Below the pieces are notes generated by a model. The model saw only the letters and a list, made by a program, of their open reading frames with translations, made no database searches and had not been told where the DNA came from. From NCBI RefSeq assembly GCF_016545825.1, contig NC_052613.1:36646790-36710789 (forward strand): 64,000 bases of DNA, written 5' to 3'. The position numbers and the translations under genes were made by a program. The DNA comes from Eucalyptus grandis. Taxonomy: Eukaryota > Streptophyta > Magnoliopsida > Myrtales > Myrtaceae. Of the stretch, positions 46,603-58,000 are shown piece by piece (the stretch's first letter is position 1; every line of letters begins with the position of its first letter).

Positions 46603-46606
<4 letters not shown>
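45423..46606. other. Intergenic DNA, no gene seen
   Basis: AT-rich to about 46070, then a GC-richer part with a local direct repeat: AATCCTTGAAAAAGTTTTCGA (about 46170) and AATCCTCGAAAAAGTTTTCCA (about 46222). Overlapping open frames at 46190-46540 in several readings have no recognisable protein features, so I do not call them. Confidence 0.45.

Positions 46607-46633
<27 letters not shown>
46607..46633. repeat. (GA)n microsatellite upstream of the myosin-receptor gene
   Basis: About 13 GA units. It lies in the promoter or leader region of the plus-strand gene that starts at 47843. Confidence 0.85.
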
Positions 46634-46639
46634 CAACAT

Positions 46640-47842
46640 TGAAAAGACTCCAACTTTCGGTTGGCATTTCCCATAAAACTATTGACCCAGTTCCTGGCTC
46701 GGCTTGCCGAACTCGAGAGATTGGTTTGATTTGATCGATCGAGTTTCGTTCCTCGCTCTTGTTACGGACAATTCGCAGAGCCGTTCTTTCTGTTGAATTT
46801 CCATCGCATGAGTAGGTGGGCGTCTCTGAATCTGTTTTTTGTTTCCGGGTTCTTGATTTGAATTTTCACGGCTTGATCGTTGATTCCATGATCCGGCTGT
46901 TTTTTTGGTTGTTATGATTTCCTTTGATCTGATTGATGAATGATTCCATGTGTTCGAGTTTGTATGGTTTCATTTGCTGGAAAATTGCTTGCCTTTGATG
47001 GTGTGATTTTGGGTGGTGATGCTTTTTTTGTATGACAGTCGATTCTTTCTTCTGCAAATAGCTGGTCTTCTTTCTGGGGCAATTTTTGTGTACGTTAAGC
47101 TTGGATATTTGGCCAATTGCTTTAGACGCTTGTTCTCTGATTGGACCATTTTCTTTTGTTTTTTTCACAAGGGATCAGAGAGAAGAAGGTGAAATGTGTG
47201 GGTGGCAAACTCTTTTCTAGTTACCCCTTTCAGAAGGTAAATAAACCATTCTTGATTGCGCGATAAAACCAAAATGAGGTTATTCAGTTTTCGCACTCTT
47301 GTTTACTTTATCTGAGCAAGGAAATGGAGTTATGAGAAGCATTGAGCCTGATTCTCAATTGGAATCATACATGCTTTTTAAATTCATGTTGCGGGAGAGT
47401 CCTGTAGAACTTCTTTTGGCAGCAGTCTATCGTGCACTCTATACAATGGTTCTCAAATTTGTTGTATTGGACCATTTGTGTTACCTGCTTACAAACGCTC
47501 AGACACTTGCATACAACTATGCGTGAATGCTTTGCATGCATTGCGATACTGTTAAGCATAGCATATGCATCTATGTGAGTTGCAAACCATCATAGGCACT
47601 CACGTCCCTTGTGTGAAGCCAGATAGGAAGAAGGGTGTCAATGCATCACAACTATATTTTGTACAAATGAGTGTAGAATTGATATGCATATCTTTGCATC
47701 ATTGAATAAATTTTTCTTCCGCTGCTTATCACTTGCTGCAGGAGTAATCTGGGACTGAGCCTATTAATTTGTGAGGGAAGATTGGACATAATTCTGTTGC
47801 TTGTTAAGTTCTATTCTTGAAGTCACTTGAATTTTTCTGGGC
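46640..47842 (+). promoter_or_regulatory. Promoter and probable intron-containing 5' leader of the myosin-receptor gene
   Basis: T-rich, intron-like sequence follows a pyrimidine-rich stretch near 46770, and several possible splice sites exist (for example AG-GT near 46813 and TTGCTGCAG near 47740). This suggests a 5'-UTR exon and intron before the ATG, but the exact structure is not settled by the sequence. Confidence 0.4.
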
Positions 47843-50800
47843 ATGGCTGCTGGGGAAGTATCTTATGATAAACTGGAGAAGATACCCCGGGGATTTGCAG
47901 TGGCTTTGTCATCAGCAGTTCTTGAATGGCTTCTCATATTTGTGCTCTTCATAAATGCCCTTTTCTCGTACTTGATTACAAAATTCGCTGGTTATTGTGG
48001 TTTGCAAACACCTTGCCTTTTATGCTCTAGACTTGATCATGTTCTAGGTGGTAAAAGGGTAGGATTTTATTGGGACATGATATGTGGCAACCACAAGTCA
48101 GAGATCTCATCCTTGGTTCTCTGCCATGCCCACAATAAACTCGCTGATGTTCATAGGATGTGTGAGAATTGCCTTTTCTCCTTTGCTACAATTAACAAGT
48201 CAAATGCTGAAACATACAGATTGCTGGTGGGTAAATTGGGAGAGGATTCTAATATTGAATTGGAAGAGAACATCTTTTCTGAGGATCATAATCTATGTAG
48301 TTCAAGCAGAACGCATTGCTCTTGCTGTAATGAACCATGGATTTCAAGAGGTTATGCCCAAAAATTGGTGCTTACGAAATCAAGTGGGTGTGAGTTTGTG
48401 GATCTAGATGTTCCTTTATCAGGCATTGTTGGCTCCTATCAGTATAGCCTGAAGATAAATGACGAAAGAACATTGCAAGGAGTTCCTCTCCAAAAAGATC
48501 GTGGACTAGATGCATTGTCTCATGTAGGATACACCAAGCTCAAAATTACTTCTGATACAGAGTCAGATGTCCTGTTTTCTGATGACGATGAAACAGCCAT
48601 TCGGCATCTTAAAAGAGTGGGTTTCAAAGAAGAATCTGGAATTGATTGTGCTCGAAACGAGCCTTTAATTGTGGTACTAGGTGATGATGCAAATTCAGAG
48701 AAACTTATAGATCCAGCTTCATTAAATGAGCATTCTCCAGCTTCCCAAGTGCAGTTAGATGTTGTTGAAGTTCCTGGTGGGAACTCCGTTGCATCTACTA
48801 CTGAGCATGGCTTGGGTGAAATTAATTGCCGTGGTTCTGATAATTCTGAGACCAATGCTGCTTCAGCTGCTCTACCTGAACTTATTTCCTTTGATGACAT
48901 TCCATCTGCAGCAAATGACACCAGCACTCCTGAGACAGTACTAATAGAGAGCTGTAAGTTTTGATTCTCTCCCTCTCCCTCCCTTCCTCCCTCCCTCCCT
49001 CCCTCTCTCTCTCTCTCTCTCTCTCCTGACAATTATTATCATGATATTTGTAAGCCGACTAAAACTGCGGACCAGTAGTGTGTATGCCTTGTGTGCATCA
49101 TAATTTATGCTTTATGTAATTTCTTCATATTCTACTACGATAAATAATTTCTCTATCTTCTAATGCATCTATTATAGAAGTTGGAGCTTATACTGCATAA
49201 TCATGTTTTTTGATCCTTGGAATTCAGAAAGAAATCACAACGTTTATGTCTGACTCCAGAGCTTGAACTCAAATGCTTTTGTCACTTTCTTTTCTTTCTT
49301 TTTTTTGGATTTGTGGCAGTTAAAGAGTTGGCACTTAAGACAATGGGCCTATCTTTTAATGAAATGATCTATCTGCACAGGTGTTACGGGAGCTGATGAA
49401 GATGAGAAAACAGCAGCAACATATTCTGATGGAGACATTAAGGAAGAGACTGGCCCAATTGCAGCAATTGACAAAGCCGAAACAAATACTGTATCTCCTG
49501 ACCATTTTGCACAAGCGCCAAACTTTTTGGATCTTGGTGATGCCTATAAGATAGCTGTAGGCAACAGGGGAAGGCAGTTGTCCGGTGTGCTTGCTGAGCA
49601 GTGGCTAGCCAAGGATTCTTCCAAAGTTAGTGAAGACTTGAAGAACTTGTTCTCACAGTTATCTGCTGCTCGAGGGTTTGAGCAATCAGTCAATGATATT
49701 AGTCCAAAACTGTCTACTCATAGTGATGAATTTAGAACATCCGATGCTCCTAACTCAACTGCATTCCAGGTCCTTCAAAAGAAAATCTCACTTGAGAGAA
49801 ATGAGTCTGGTCTTGAGTCTTTGGATGGGAGCATAGTCAGTGAGATTGAAGGTGAAGGTTTAATTGACCGGTTGAAACGTCAGGTTGAGCATGATAGAAA
49901 ATCTATGAGTGCCTTGTATAAGGAGTTGGAGGAAGAAAGAAATGCCTCTGCAATCGCTGCAAATCAAGCCATGGCCATGATTACTAGATTGCAGGAGGAG
50001 AAGGCAACACTCCACATGGAAGCATTACAGTATCTTAGAATGATGGAAGAGCAGGCTGAATATGATATGGAAGCTTTGCAAAAATCAAATGACCTACTTG
50101 CAGATAGGGAGAAAGACATACAAGATCTTGATGCAGAGCTTGAATTCTACAGGAATAAGTACCCGAACGAACCAATGTCTGAGAATATTATGGAGTCGGT
50201 TCATTTAGAGGCCAGTAGTCATGAAGTTACTGAAAAAGCCAAGGGAAATGAAATTTCTCTAGAAGATAGTGGCCATGATAAAGTTGACCATGCTGATAGG
50301 GTCATCAGCGAAACCAGAACAGTTGAATTTGCTGATTCTGCAGTCAAGATTAAAGAAGAAAAATTACGCATTTTACAGTTTCTGAAGAAGTTGGAGAAAA
50401 AGCTTGGCCTGTCTCCTAAGGACGGTAAAAAGATTGAGTTGACTAATGGTGAATATTCTGAAACCAAAGGTGATGAGGTACGTGACTCAGAGGAGCCAGA
50501 ATGCAGAGCAGGGAATTCTGAAAGCGGTGGTGCAGAAGATAGTCGTTTATCTGTGCCAGATGATGTTTCTCAATCAAAAGGTAGTTTGAGTTCCCAGGAA
50601 GGACAGGGTGCCATGCCAGAGAATCCATTATTAACGAGCAAGAAAGATAAGGATTTTGTTTCCATCGAGCAAACTTCTGTGGCGATGTCTGAAGGGGATG
50701 AGTTGGTTTCTCTTAGAAATGAGGTCCACTCTTTGTATGAGAGGTTGGAAGCATTAGAGACAGATCGTTCTTTTCTTGAGCATACAATTAGGTACCTCAG

Positions 50801-50897
50801 AGTTGGAGACGAGGGGCTTCAATTCATTCAGGATATCGCTTCTCATTTGCAAGAATTACGGAGCACTGGGACAAGAAGTGACCAAGCTGTCCCTTGA
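47843..50897 (+). CDS. Zein-binding (DUF593/GTD-binding) myosin receptor, MyoB-like
   Basis: Exons 47843-48953 and 49381-50897, joined across a split cysteine codon, give 875 residues. An N-terminal hydrophobic segment (about residues 19-45) anchors the protein; it is followed by a cysteine-rich part with the motifs CGLQTPCLLCSRLDH and CCNEPW. The zein-binding domain is at about 528-627: an acidic lead-in then RLKRQVEHDRKSMSAL, ELEEERNASAIAANQAMAMI and a coiled coil to LEFYRNKYP. A second coiled coil is near the C terminus (LVSLRNEVHSLYERL). Family members (MyoB proteins, FLOURY1) sit in vesicle or ER membranes and bind the globular tails of class XI myosins; that role is inferred. No frame damage is seen. 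Confidence 0.93.
48962..49024. repeat. Pyrimidine tract (CCCT)n(CT)n at the start of the MyoB-like intron
   Basis: Immediately follows the 5' splice site at 48954: CCCTCCCT-type units grade into about 13 CT units. A variable microsatellite so close to a donor site is a possible source of splicing differences between alleles. Confidence 0.8.
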
Positions 50898-53800
50898 GAA
50901 TTGATGCCGATGGGTTGTAAAGGTAGGTTATGATACTAAAACAAGAAACTCTTCTTGTTTTAATGTGGCTTTGCTGAATCATCTTCTGATTTTGTTCCTT
51001 TTCTATATATTAAAGAAATCTGAAATTCTGGAAATGGAAAATTCTTGACTGTATGATGTTAAACCTGATTTTACTAAAGTTATGTGTTTCCTTTCAGAAT
51101 TAGCCCTTTGTTCCTAGCCTCCCACCTTTCCTTCACATCTTTGCAATAGGGGCTGTATCCACAATGTTTCATATGTTTTGTGAAGGAAGAGAAAATAATG
51201 ATAGTAATTTCTGGCTTTAGCAAATAATGATGATGCTTTGTGAGTTTAATTCTTTTGTGTTGAGAAGCATGGCATGATTTCCTACTGTAATCAATTGTCC
51301 CGTGGCAGAGGTGATGTTGACAGTTGTAGCTGATTGCTATATAAGCACTCGAAAAGTGTTCTCATTCTGCATTTTACATGCAATGTATAGAAAAACACTA
51401 TTTTCTATGATAAAAATCGCTGGAGTTTGCTTTCTCCAGCTTTTTCAAAAGGTGTAACTTCAAAAGTAACGTACAAGTTGTTGGGATATGCAGTAGATCT
51501 TGATTGAGTGCATATAGAGCTTCTTTTGCTCTGCATGCTGATGTATAATTCATTTTGTGTTTTCATCCATGCACAGTTCTCATTTCTTCTCTTTTTTTTT
51601 TTTTTTTTTTTGTTTAATTTTGGGGTTGAAATTTCCAGTTCTCAGTTGGGACTTTCTTTTGTTGAGAGAAGATTTTTCTTGTCGCAAAGGTTTAACATTT
51701 TGCAATGGCTAAGTTGATGCATGTGTTTAACCAAGTAATTTTGTTGCTGTCATACTTAACATGTTTTCCGAATCATTTCATGTACAAACCATATAAAATC
51801 GTAGTCCTTTATCCTGTGAAATTTATGGACACGGGTTTTCGAAAGTTCTCACCCTCTTATCATGTATCTTTTGTTCTTGCAGATGTAAGTGAAAGTAGAA
51901 TTCTGATGACCCAAGAAGCACAAATATACTATGGTCATAGGCTGGGGAGAAATGTGTATACAGATTCACAGAATGTCCATTCGCAGCATTGCTCAATGCA
52001 GAAGATCTCAAAACCGTACGTTGGGTTGTTCTCTAAGATCCCCTCTCTTTTTTGCGGCTTGTTTGCTTTTTCCATGAAAGTATATGAAGGATAGTGAGTC
52101 TTTGCTTAGTTGAACCAGAGTTTCAAAATTCTTGCTTCACCATCACAGAAAGGAGTTTTGAGTGATTAAATTGTACAAGGGTTGATTTGTATGTAGATTC
52201 AATAATACAATTTCTGTACTGGTTGACATTGGAAAGTCAGCTAGGTATTTTTTATACTGGTGAGAACAGTGATTTGACTTGTATATTTTGTTATCTGTCT
52301 CTAGGTTTCTAGATTGATATGTGATATACCACTATTTTCCTCGGTTGCTTCTTGGATCTGTATAGTATATTCTCTCATGTTCATCCCAACTTTTGACTTA
52401 TCCAAATGCGATGCTCATTGCTGTTGTCTCATTGCATTAGTTACTTGAACCACCTTATTACTTGTTTATATTGTGGGTAATAGCAAAGTTTTTGCTTTGA
52501 CACCCATCGTGTCTCAGAGAAAATGTGGGGACTCTGTTCCATAGCATGCCCTGTCAAAATCCAGGAAACCCGTTATACTTACAACGGGGAAGCTCCGACA
52601 TCAAATATTTTATCTAGCTGGATTACAGAATTACCTCGGAAGGCATTGATCCATGTATTAGACATGTTTCAAACGATTCAGACATGAAACAATGCCTTTC
52701 AACTCCACTATTTTTTCTCAACTGCTGTTGAGAAACTGCACATTTTGATCAATCCGTTGCGTTTCGTTAGTTTACTAGATCTATCACATTATGTTAGCAA
52801 CTGCCAGAATTATTTTCGAATCGCAGGGGGATGATCCTGCAGTTTCACGAAAACTTAGAGGGTGGTTGGATTAACTTCTTTTTTTCTACTGCATGCTTTT
52901 TATGTCTTGGTTATTTAATCGGGGCCCTCTGATCCTTGTGTGCTGTCGATGACTATCCAAGTTTTCGCTGATTTAAGGGATTTCATGTGCTGCTACTTTC
53001 TGTACAGCATCAAGTAGGAGGACCTGCACCTGCAGATAAGCTTAATGAGTCCTTGTTTAGCTGCAAACCCAGTTCTTATGGTCTATCAGACGATGCATTT
53101 TTGTACTGCATATGCCTTATTTGGGTTGATGCAGTTTATGTGATTTACAGGGAAAAAGCTTGTAGCTCTCTAAGACTCTTGCGGAAATTTCTTCCAGCTG
53201 AAAAAAAAAAATTGCCTAGGTTGCCAGAAGAACCGACGTAGAAATATGGTTGTCAAGTTTGGCCAAGGTTAGGTATACTTAAGATTAGTCTAGAAAGCCA
53301 AAATTCTAAGTTACACGGCAGACTCGCTGGTATACGCCTAAGCGGCGGGCCATATTCAATGCTTAATGATAGTTTGTCATGTCATTCGATGTACCAATTT
53401 CACGAATCGGTCGCGCTTAGCTAGCATATGATAGATTAGAAGAAAGGATATGGGTTTGAGTCAACATTATGCTAATTTTGACCTTATTAGATGGTTCAGT
53501 CTATTAATCCACCGCCTAACTTTTGGTTGACTTTAAACTTCAATGTACTTTTTGTCTGACTTTGGGAAGATTGAACCTGATGGGATAAGCAAAGACGTCT
53601 TTTTCTTCGTGGCGTGCCCGAAGGGATGCAAAGATCACAAGATCAGATTTGAAAATGGTCGAATGGAAAATAAGAACAGTCCTCTGAAAATAGGGACAAA
53701 CTTATAAATGGTGCTTTTGTATCTCAGGAAAAAAAAATGACTTGTAAAAAAAATATATTAAAAATGATTTGTATTGTTTATAAAAATGAATTAGCGAAAA

Positions 53801-54638
53801 ATATTTTTAGTCGATAATTATAATATATTTTATCAACTAGTTATTTTAAGCAATTATTTTCAAAAAAAAATTTCTAAATCATTTATTTTTCGTGAAACAA
53901 ATAAAACAAACAAATAACAAGAGTTGCATAACAGCTATAAGGAGATAATAGCGTTTTACTATTGATTCGCTTTATGCTACACTAGCGGTTTGGTACATAG
54001 AGTTTTTCGTACGTTGTAATATGAATAATCATATTATTCACCCAAAATGCATGTTTAATGCTAATAACTTATATCAGAAAGCATATATAAAAACATAGCC
54101 ACTCTTGGTAGAACGTGAAACTTAGTGACTTAGATATTTCCAAAATTCATTATACTCCCTAAAAATATACAGGACTTTCCAAATTTTACCCAATTTATGC
54201 AATGAGAAAAGTTGCTGTGCCGGCTTCTCCCAAACATTTGAGAAAGTCCACTATTTCTCTCGCTTTCTACCTTCAAACCCCAATTTCTCGTTCTGCAGTC
54301 AAAAGCAAATTGCTTGTTGCTGGACATTGAAGACCATTTCAATCGAAAAGAAAAAAGATCAAGCTATTCGAACACGACCTACTTTCTCGGTGCATTCATC
54401 GTGATGGAGTCGAGTTACGAAATAAAAAATTACATATCTAAAAATTTCATTGCAATCGACCGACAGATCTATCGAAAATCGCAATGTGAAAGGGCATAGA
54501 GTCAAACATCATTCATGAAATGATGATCTTCCCTTTTCGGTTGCTCAAGCCTTTTTCAATTCGGACTTTTAAAACCGCGGCTGGTCGAGTCAACTCGGAC
54601 AAATTGACATCTCAACAAGGCCACTAACTTGCCTTGTG
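50898..54638. other. 3' region of the MyoB-like gene and intergenic DNA
   Basis: The first several hundred bases are the probable 3' UTR; an AAAG-GTAGG donor-like word just after the stop and a TTCTTGCAG acceptor near 51880 hint at a 3'-UTR intron, unproved. An open frame at 51705-52094 starts with ATG but resembles nothing I know. A short exon-like piece near 53010-53240 encodes KLV- and AEKKKLPRLPEEPT-like words without a frame that continues. No supported gene. Confidence 0.4.
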
Positions 54639-54648
54639 TATATATATT
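54639..54648 (+). promoter_or_regulatory. TATA box of the secreted-peptide gene
   Basis: TATATATATT lies 91 bp upstream of the ATG at 54730, leaving a leader of roughly 55-60 bases. Confidence 0.6.
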
Positions 54649-54729
54649 CACATGCACCTGCTTCAAATTCATTTCATCTCCTAATCCTAAGCCTTGAAGG
54701 CTAGAAAAATCCTAGTTTCATCTCCAAAA

Positions 54730-55065
54730 ATGGGTTATGATCATACTCATCACTTCTCCACAGCAACCATTGTTTTTCTCATTAGCATCCTCTTCGTTGT
54801 ATCGAGCAATCTCGACCTCGCCCTCGCCGCAAGACCCCTACTGGAAGAAGGGTGGTCGAAGAACATTAGCAACGGCCAAATAGAGTCGCTCCGAAGGGGG
54901 CCGGTGCCGCCGTCGAGTAGCTCTTCCTGCACAAACATCCCCGGGCAGAACCGGGGCAAGTGCACGTTGAGCGGCATGAACGTCGCCGGACGTGCCTTTG
55001 CTCGTGGACCAAGAAGCACTTTCCCGGCGGCTGTGATGGCAAAAATAAAGGACGATGGATGGTAA
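54730..55065 (+). CDS. Small secreted peptide precursor, 111 residues
   Basis: Single exon from ATG 54730 to TAA-adjacent stop at 55065. A clear signal peptide (hydrophobic TIVFLISILFVVSS, cleavage likely after ALAA) is followed by RPLLEEGW, then the block RRGPVPPSSSSSCTNIPGQ and GKCTLSGMNVAGRAF. The GPVPPS-C-NIPG-x4-GxC layout with two cysteines resembles a group of short plant secreted peptides of unknown function. I do not assign it to a named peptide hormone family. The frame is open a further 12 codons upstream but without an ATG, so 54730 is the first possible start. A TATA box at a fitting distance supports it as a real gene. Confidence 0.75.
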   Translation: MGYDHTHHFSTATIVFLISILFVVSSNLDLALAARPLLEEGWSKNISNGQIESLRRGPVPPSSSSSCTNIPGQNRGKCTLSGMNVAGRAFARGPRSTFPAAVMAKIKDDGW

Positions 55066-58000
55066 AGCTATGGGACAAGATTGGAGCGATTTGATTTAGG
55101 GTTCTGGGACCATGCAAAGCATGTAGATAGCTAATTAAGCTAGGAAGTGAAAGAAAAATTAAGTTTTAGTTTCAACCTTTAGGTTTTCTTCAGCTTTTGA
55201 CTTTGTCACTCTCTAAAGCGAATTGATTATTTGTTCATTGCTCGTTTAGATTCTCATTATCAAGTAATTCAGTTTCCTTTGATCATATTGTCTTGTAAGT
55301 TGATTAAAGATCTCTATTCACGAAATGGTACGGTGGAAAATTAATTTTAAAAAGAAGGCAAAAGAACTTTCGAACCCTTAAATTGCTCATTATTTTTCCA
55401 ATTAAGTATTTCAACTTCCAAAATTTATATACTCAAATTGTTGAATTTGCAATTTTTTTCTTATTAAATCCCTTCAATTTCAAATCCATTTGATTAGAGT
55501 CAATGCATCCATCGAAGCTAGAAGAGTCTCACACGGAAAACCTTTTGCCAATGTGGACTGTCAACTTATGCACGGGCCTAAAAATATCAAAGATGAAAAC
55601 CACGAGTCTCAGCACGAATATTGTACTTCAGCTTTTCACGTGCTCCAATGTGTGTACGCTCCAATTAACTCGATTTGGAGTCAGAGAAATTTGATGAGAT
55701 AATTTAGATAAATTCAAGAACTTGACTAGACAAACTAAAAATTCAAGGATTCGATTGTAAAACAAGCAAAAATTCAAAGATCAAAATAAAAGTGTAGGCA
55801 AAAGGAAAGATAAAAGGCATGGAGAACACTAATTTTTGTCCTGAGTACAATTATTTAACAGGAAAGAAAGAATTTTGAGGTTGAAGAAAGAATGTCAAGA
55901 ATTTTATTTTGCGATATTAAAGAATTGTCCAAATCAAGTTTGTAATTAGACTTTATATGCTTAAGTTGTTTAGTGAAAGATTTAGAACCCCTTTAACAAT
56001 CCAAATGAATATGTCACACAAAAAGAAAATACCAATTACCCTCCTCACTTTTCAAAAAAAACTATGAAGTACAAGAGATCAGGCCTCCCAAATCTGAAAT
56101 TCACGATATGCCTTGCAATCTAAAAATGCAATGATTAATTTTACATGATAGATTTCTTTGGTGCCAACCTTTCATGGGAGAAATATCCATAGGGCCTCAA
56201 GTATATATGAACTACGTTTATCGTAATCGTCGATCATGTGATCTCACATGCATAAAGAGTTCGAATGATCACTGATCGCGATAGATCTGCTAGAGCAGGT
56301 AAAAGACATTACAGTCCTACAAAGAATGTGAAAATATCAGTTTGGCACTGTTCAAAGAGTACCAACCTTCTAAAGAAAGCAATCAATACTCTATCCAGCG
56401 CTTTAGCCACGAAGGTATGCGCCTCCACAAGCGTCAATTCCGTGGGGACATGAAGGAGATCATAGCCTCCCTCTTTTGCCCATTCACATGGCATAGCCCC
56501 CAAAAACGAACGAAGCACCGCCACGGTCACAGCTTTCCCTTTGGTAGGGCCGGGGGAGGGAATGCAACATTGTGATTGCATTAGAATGGCAAAGAACTCA
56601 ACATGTGTGTTTGTGTCGTGAACCCTCGCTCCATTGAAGAAACCTTTTCCACACACCGAGTATACATGAGCCTGTTTCGAATGCGCCGTCGGATGACGAG
56701 ACTCGGATCTGAAGATCTCCTGTGATTTGAGGGTAATTCCCTGAAAAATTTATATCTTTAGATTTAATCCCAAATTTGTTGACGCATCCAAAAATCACTA
56801 CTGGATCGTTAACATCAAGAGATTATTGTTATTTCATACGAACATGGGGTATTGAAGAAGATAATAAACACCTAATTATCCCTGCTGTTAATAATGTTGA
56901 AGAATTCAGTGATATTTGTGGATTTGTCAGCAGATTTGGGACTGAAGTGAAATTGGAGAACTCTGTTTTAATGGAATCGGGATTGGATCTAAAGAATTAG
57001 AGGTCCCAGGTGATCTAACGATGCAAACAAATCATGCTCTCGTGCGTCGGGTGCACTGAAATTCTCCCTTCCGTCCCCACTCATCAAATGCATTTTGGCC
57101 AGCTGTCACCTTTGTTTCGGTGCAGAAACCTAGTCACATATGTTGGCACCCACTTCTATGTGCTCTAACTCCCACCGCGATGGGCCATGCCCCAGTTTTG
57201 GCCTCAACTTTCATCCTTGCCAATCGATGACGCACCCACGGACCATGTCTATTATTAAGGGTGAGAGTGTTGATTCATGATTGAACCGAGAGAGAGATGG
57301 AGAAAAAGGTAGGAAAGGGTGGGACAGAAAGCTAACAGCCATATTATCTTGTTACGTCGAAATAGCCATCACTTGAAATAGTATGTCTGATTATTTTATT
57401 TTATTTTATTTTATTTTTACAGATTTTTCGCTAGCATAGTAGACAGAATTCGACGGGCAAGCTAACCCTTTTGTTAACATACAAGAAGATCTTCTGAAGT
57501 GTCCCATGCCGATTCGAGTGAATTTCGACCTTTGCCAACATTCAAGACTCTCGGAACATCTAACGTAGCGTTTGGATTAGTAAAAATGATAAGCCATTTG
57601 GAATGAGGAGTAGGATCAAAATAAATGATGGTAATTGGAATTTTATAAATAATCAAAATGGGCATTCTTATAAACTGAGACATAACATAAAATGACAATA
57701 ACAATGAGAAGACCAATGAACATGTATTCCAAGAGAAGCAGGAGAAAAAAAGAACAAAGGGAGGGAAGGAGAGAGAAACATCTTGATTTAGCTGTTATCA
57801 TTTCATATATTCCTCCCCTTGTCGAACTTCTTTCTTTTCTAAGTAATCACACCCATTGCTTTTCATCATTCTCTCAATTCTTCACATTGGCGCTATTCAC
57901 CACCCTCCCATCTACGGTTACTTGATGCCTGCAGATGGCTCTACTCCAGTTTCTGACTCTTACATATGCTGCTGCTGCTGCATTTCTTGGGAAACCAGAC

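Noticed and set aside
46190..46670. Overlapping open frames in three readings upstream of the MyoB-like gene
   Set aside because: Coding on both strands at once is implausible; no domain and a local direct repeat explain part of the open frame.
47299..47526. 75-codon frame in the leader of the MyoB-like gene
   Set aside because: No ATG-supported conserved protein; sequence fits a 5'-UTR intron.
51705..52094. 129-codon frame downstream of the MyoB-like gene
   Set aside because: No motif, no promoter-like context, and it lies in a T-rich region that is probably 3' UTR or intron.
56309..56656. 115-codon minus-strand frame
   Set aside because: No recognisable domain; TTG or internal starts only give a fragment; no splice or promoter support.
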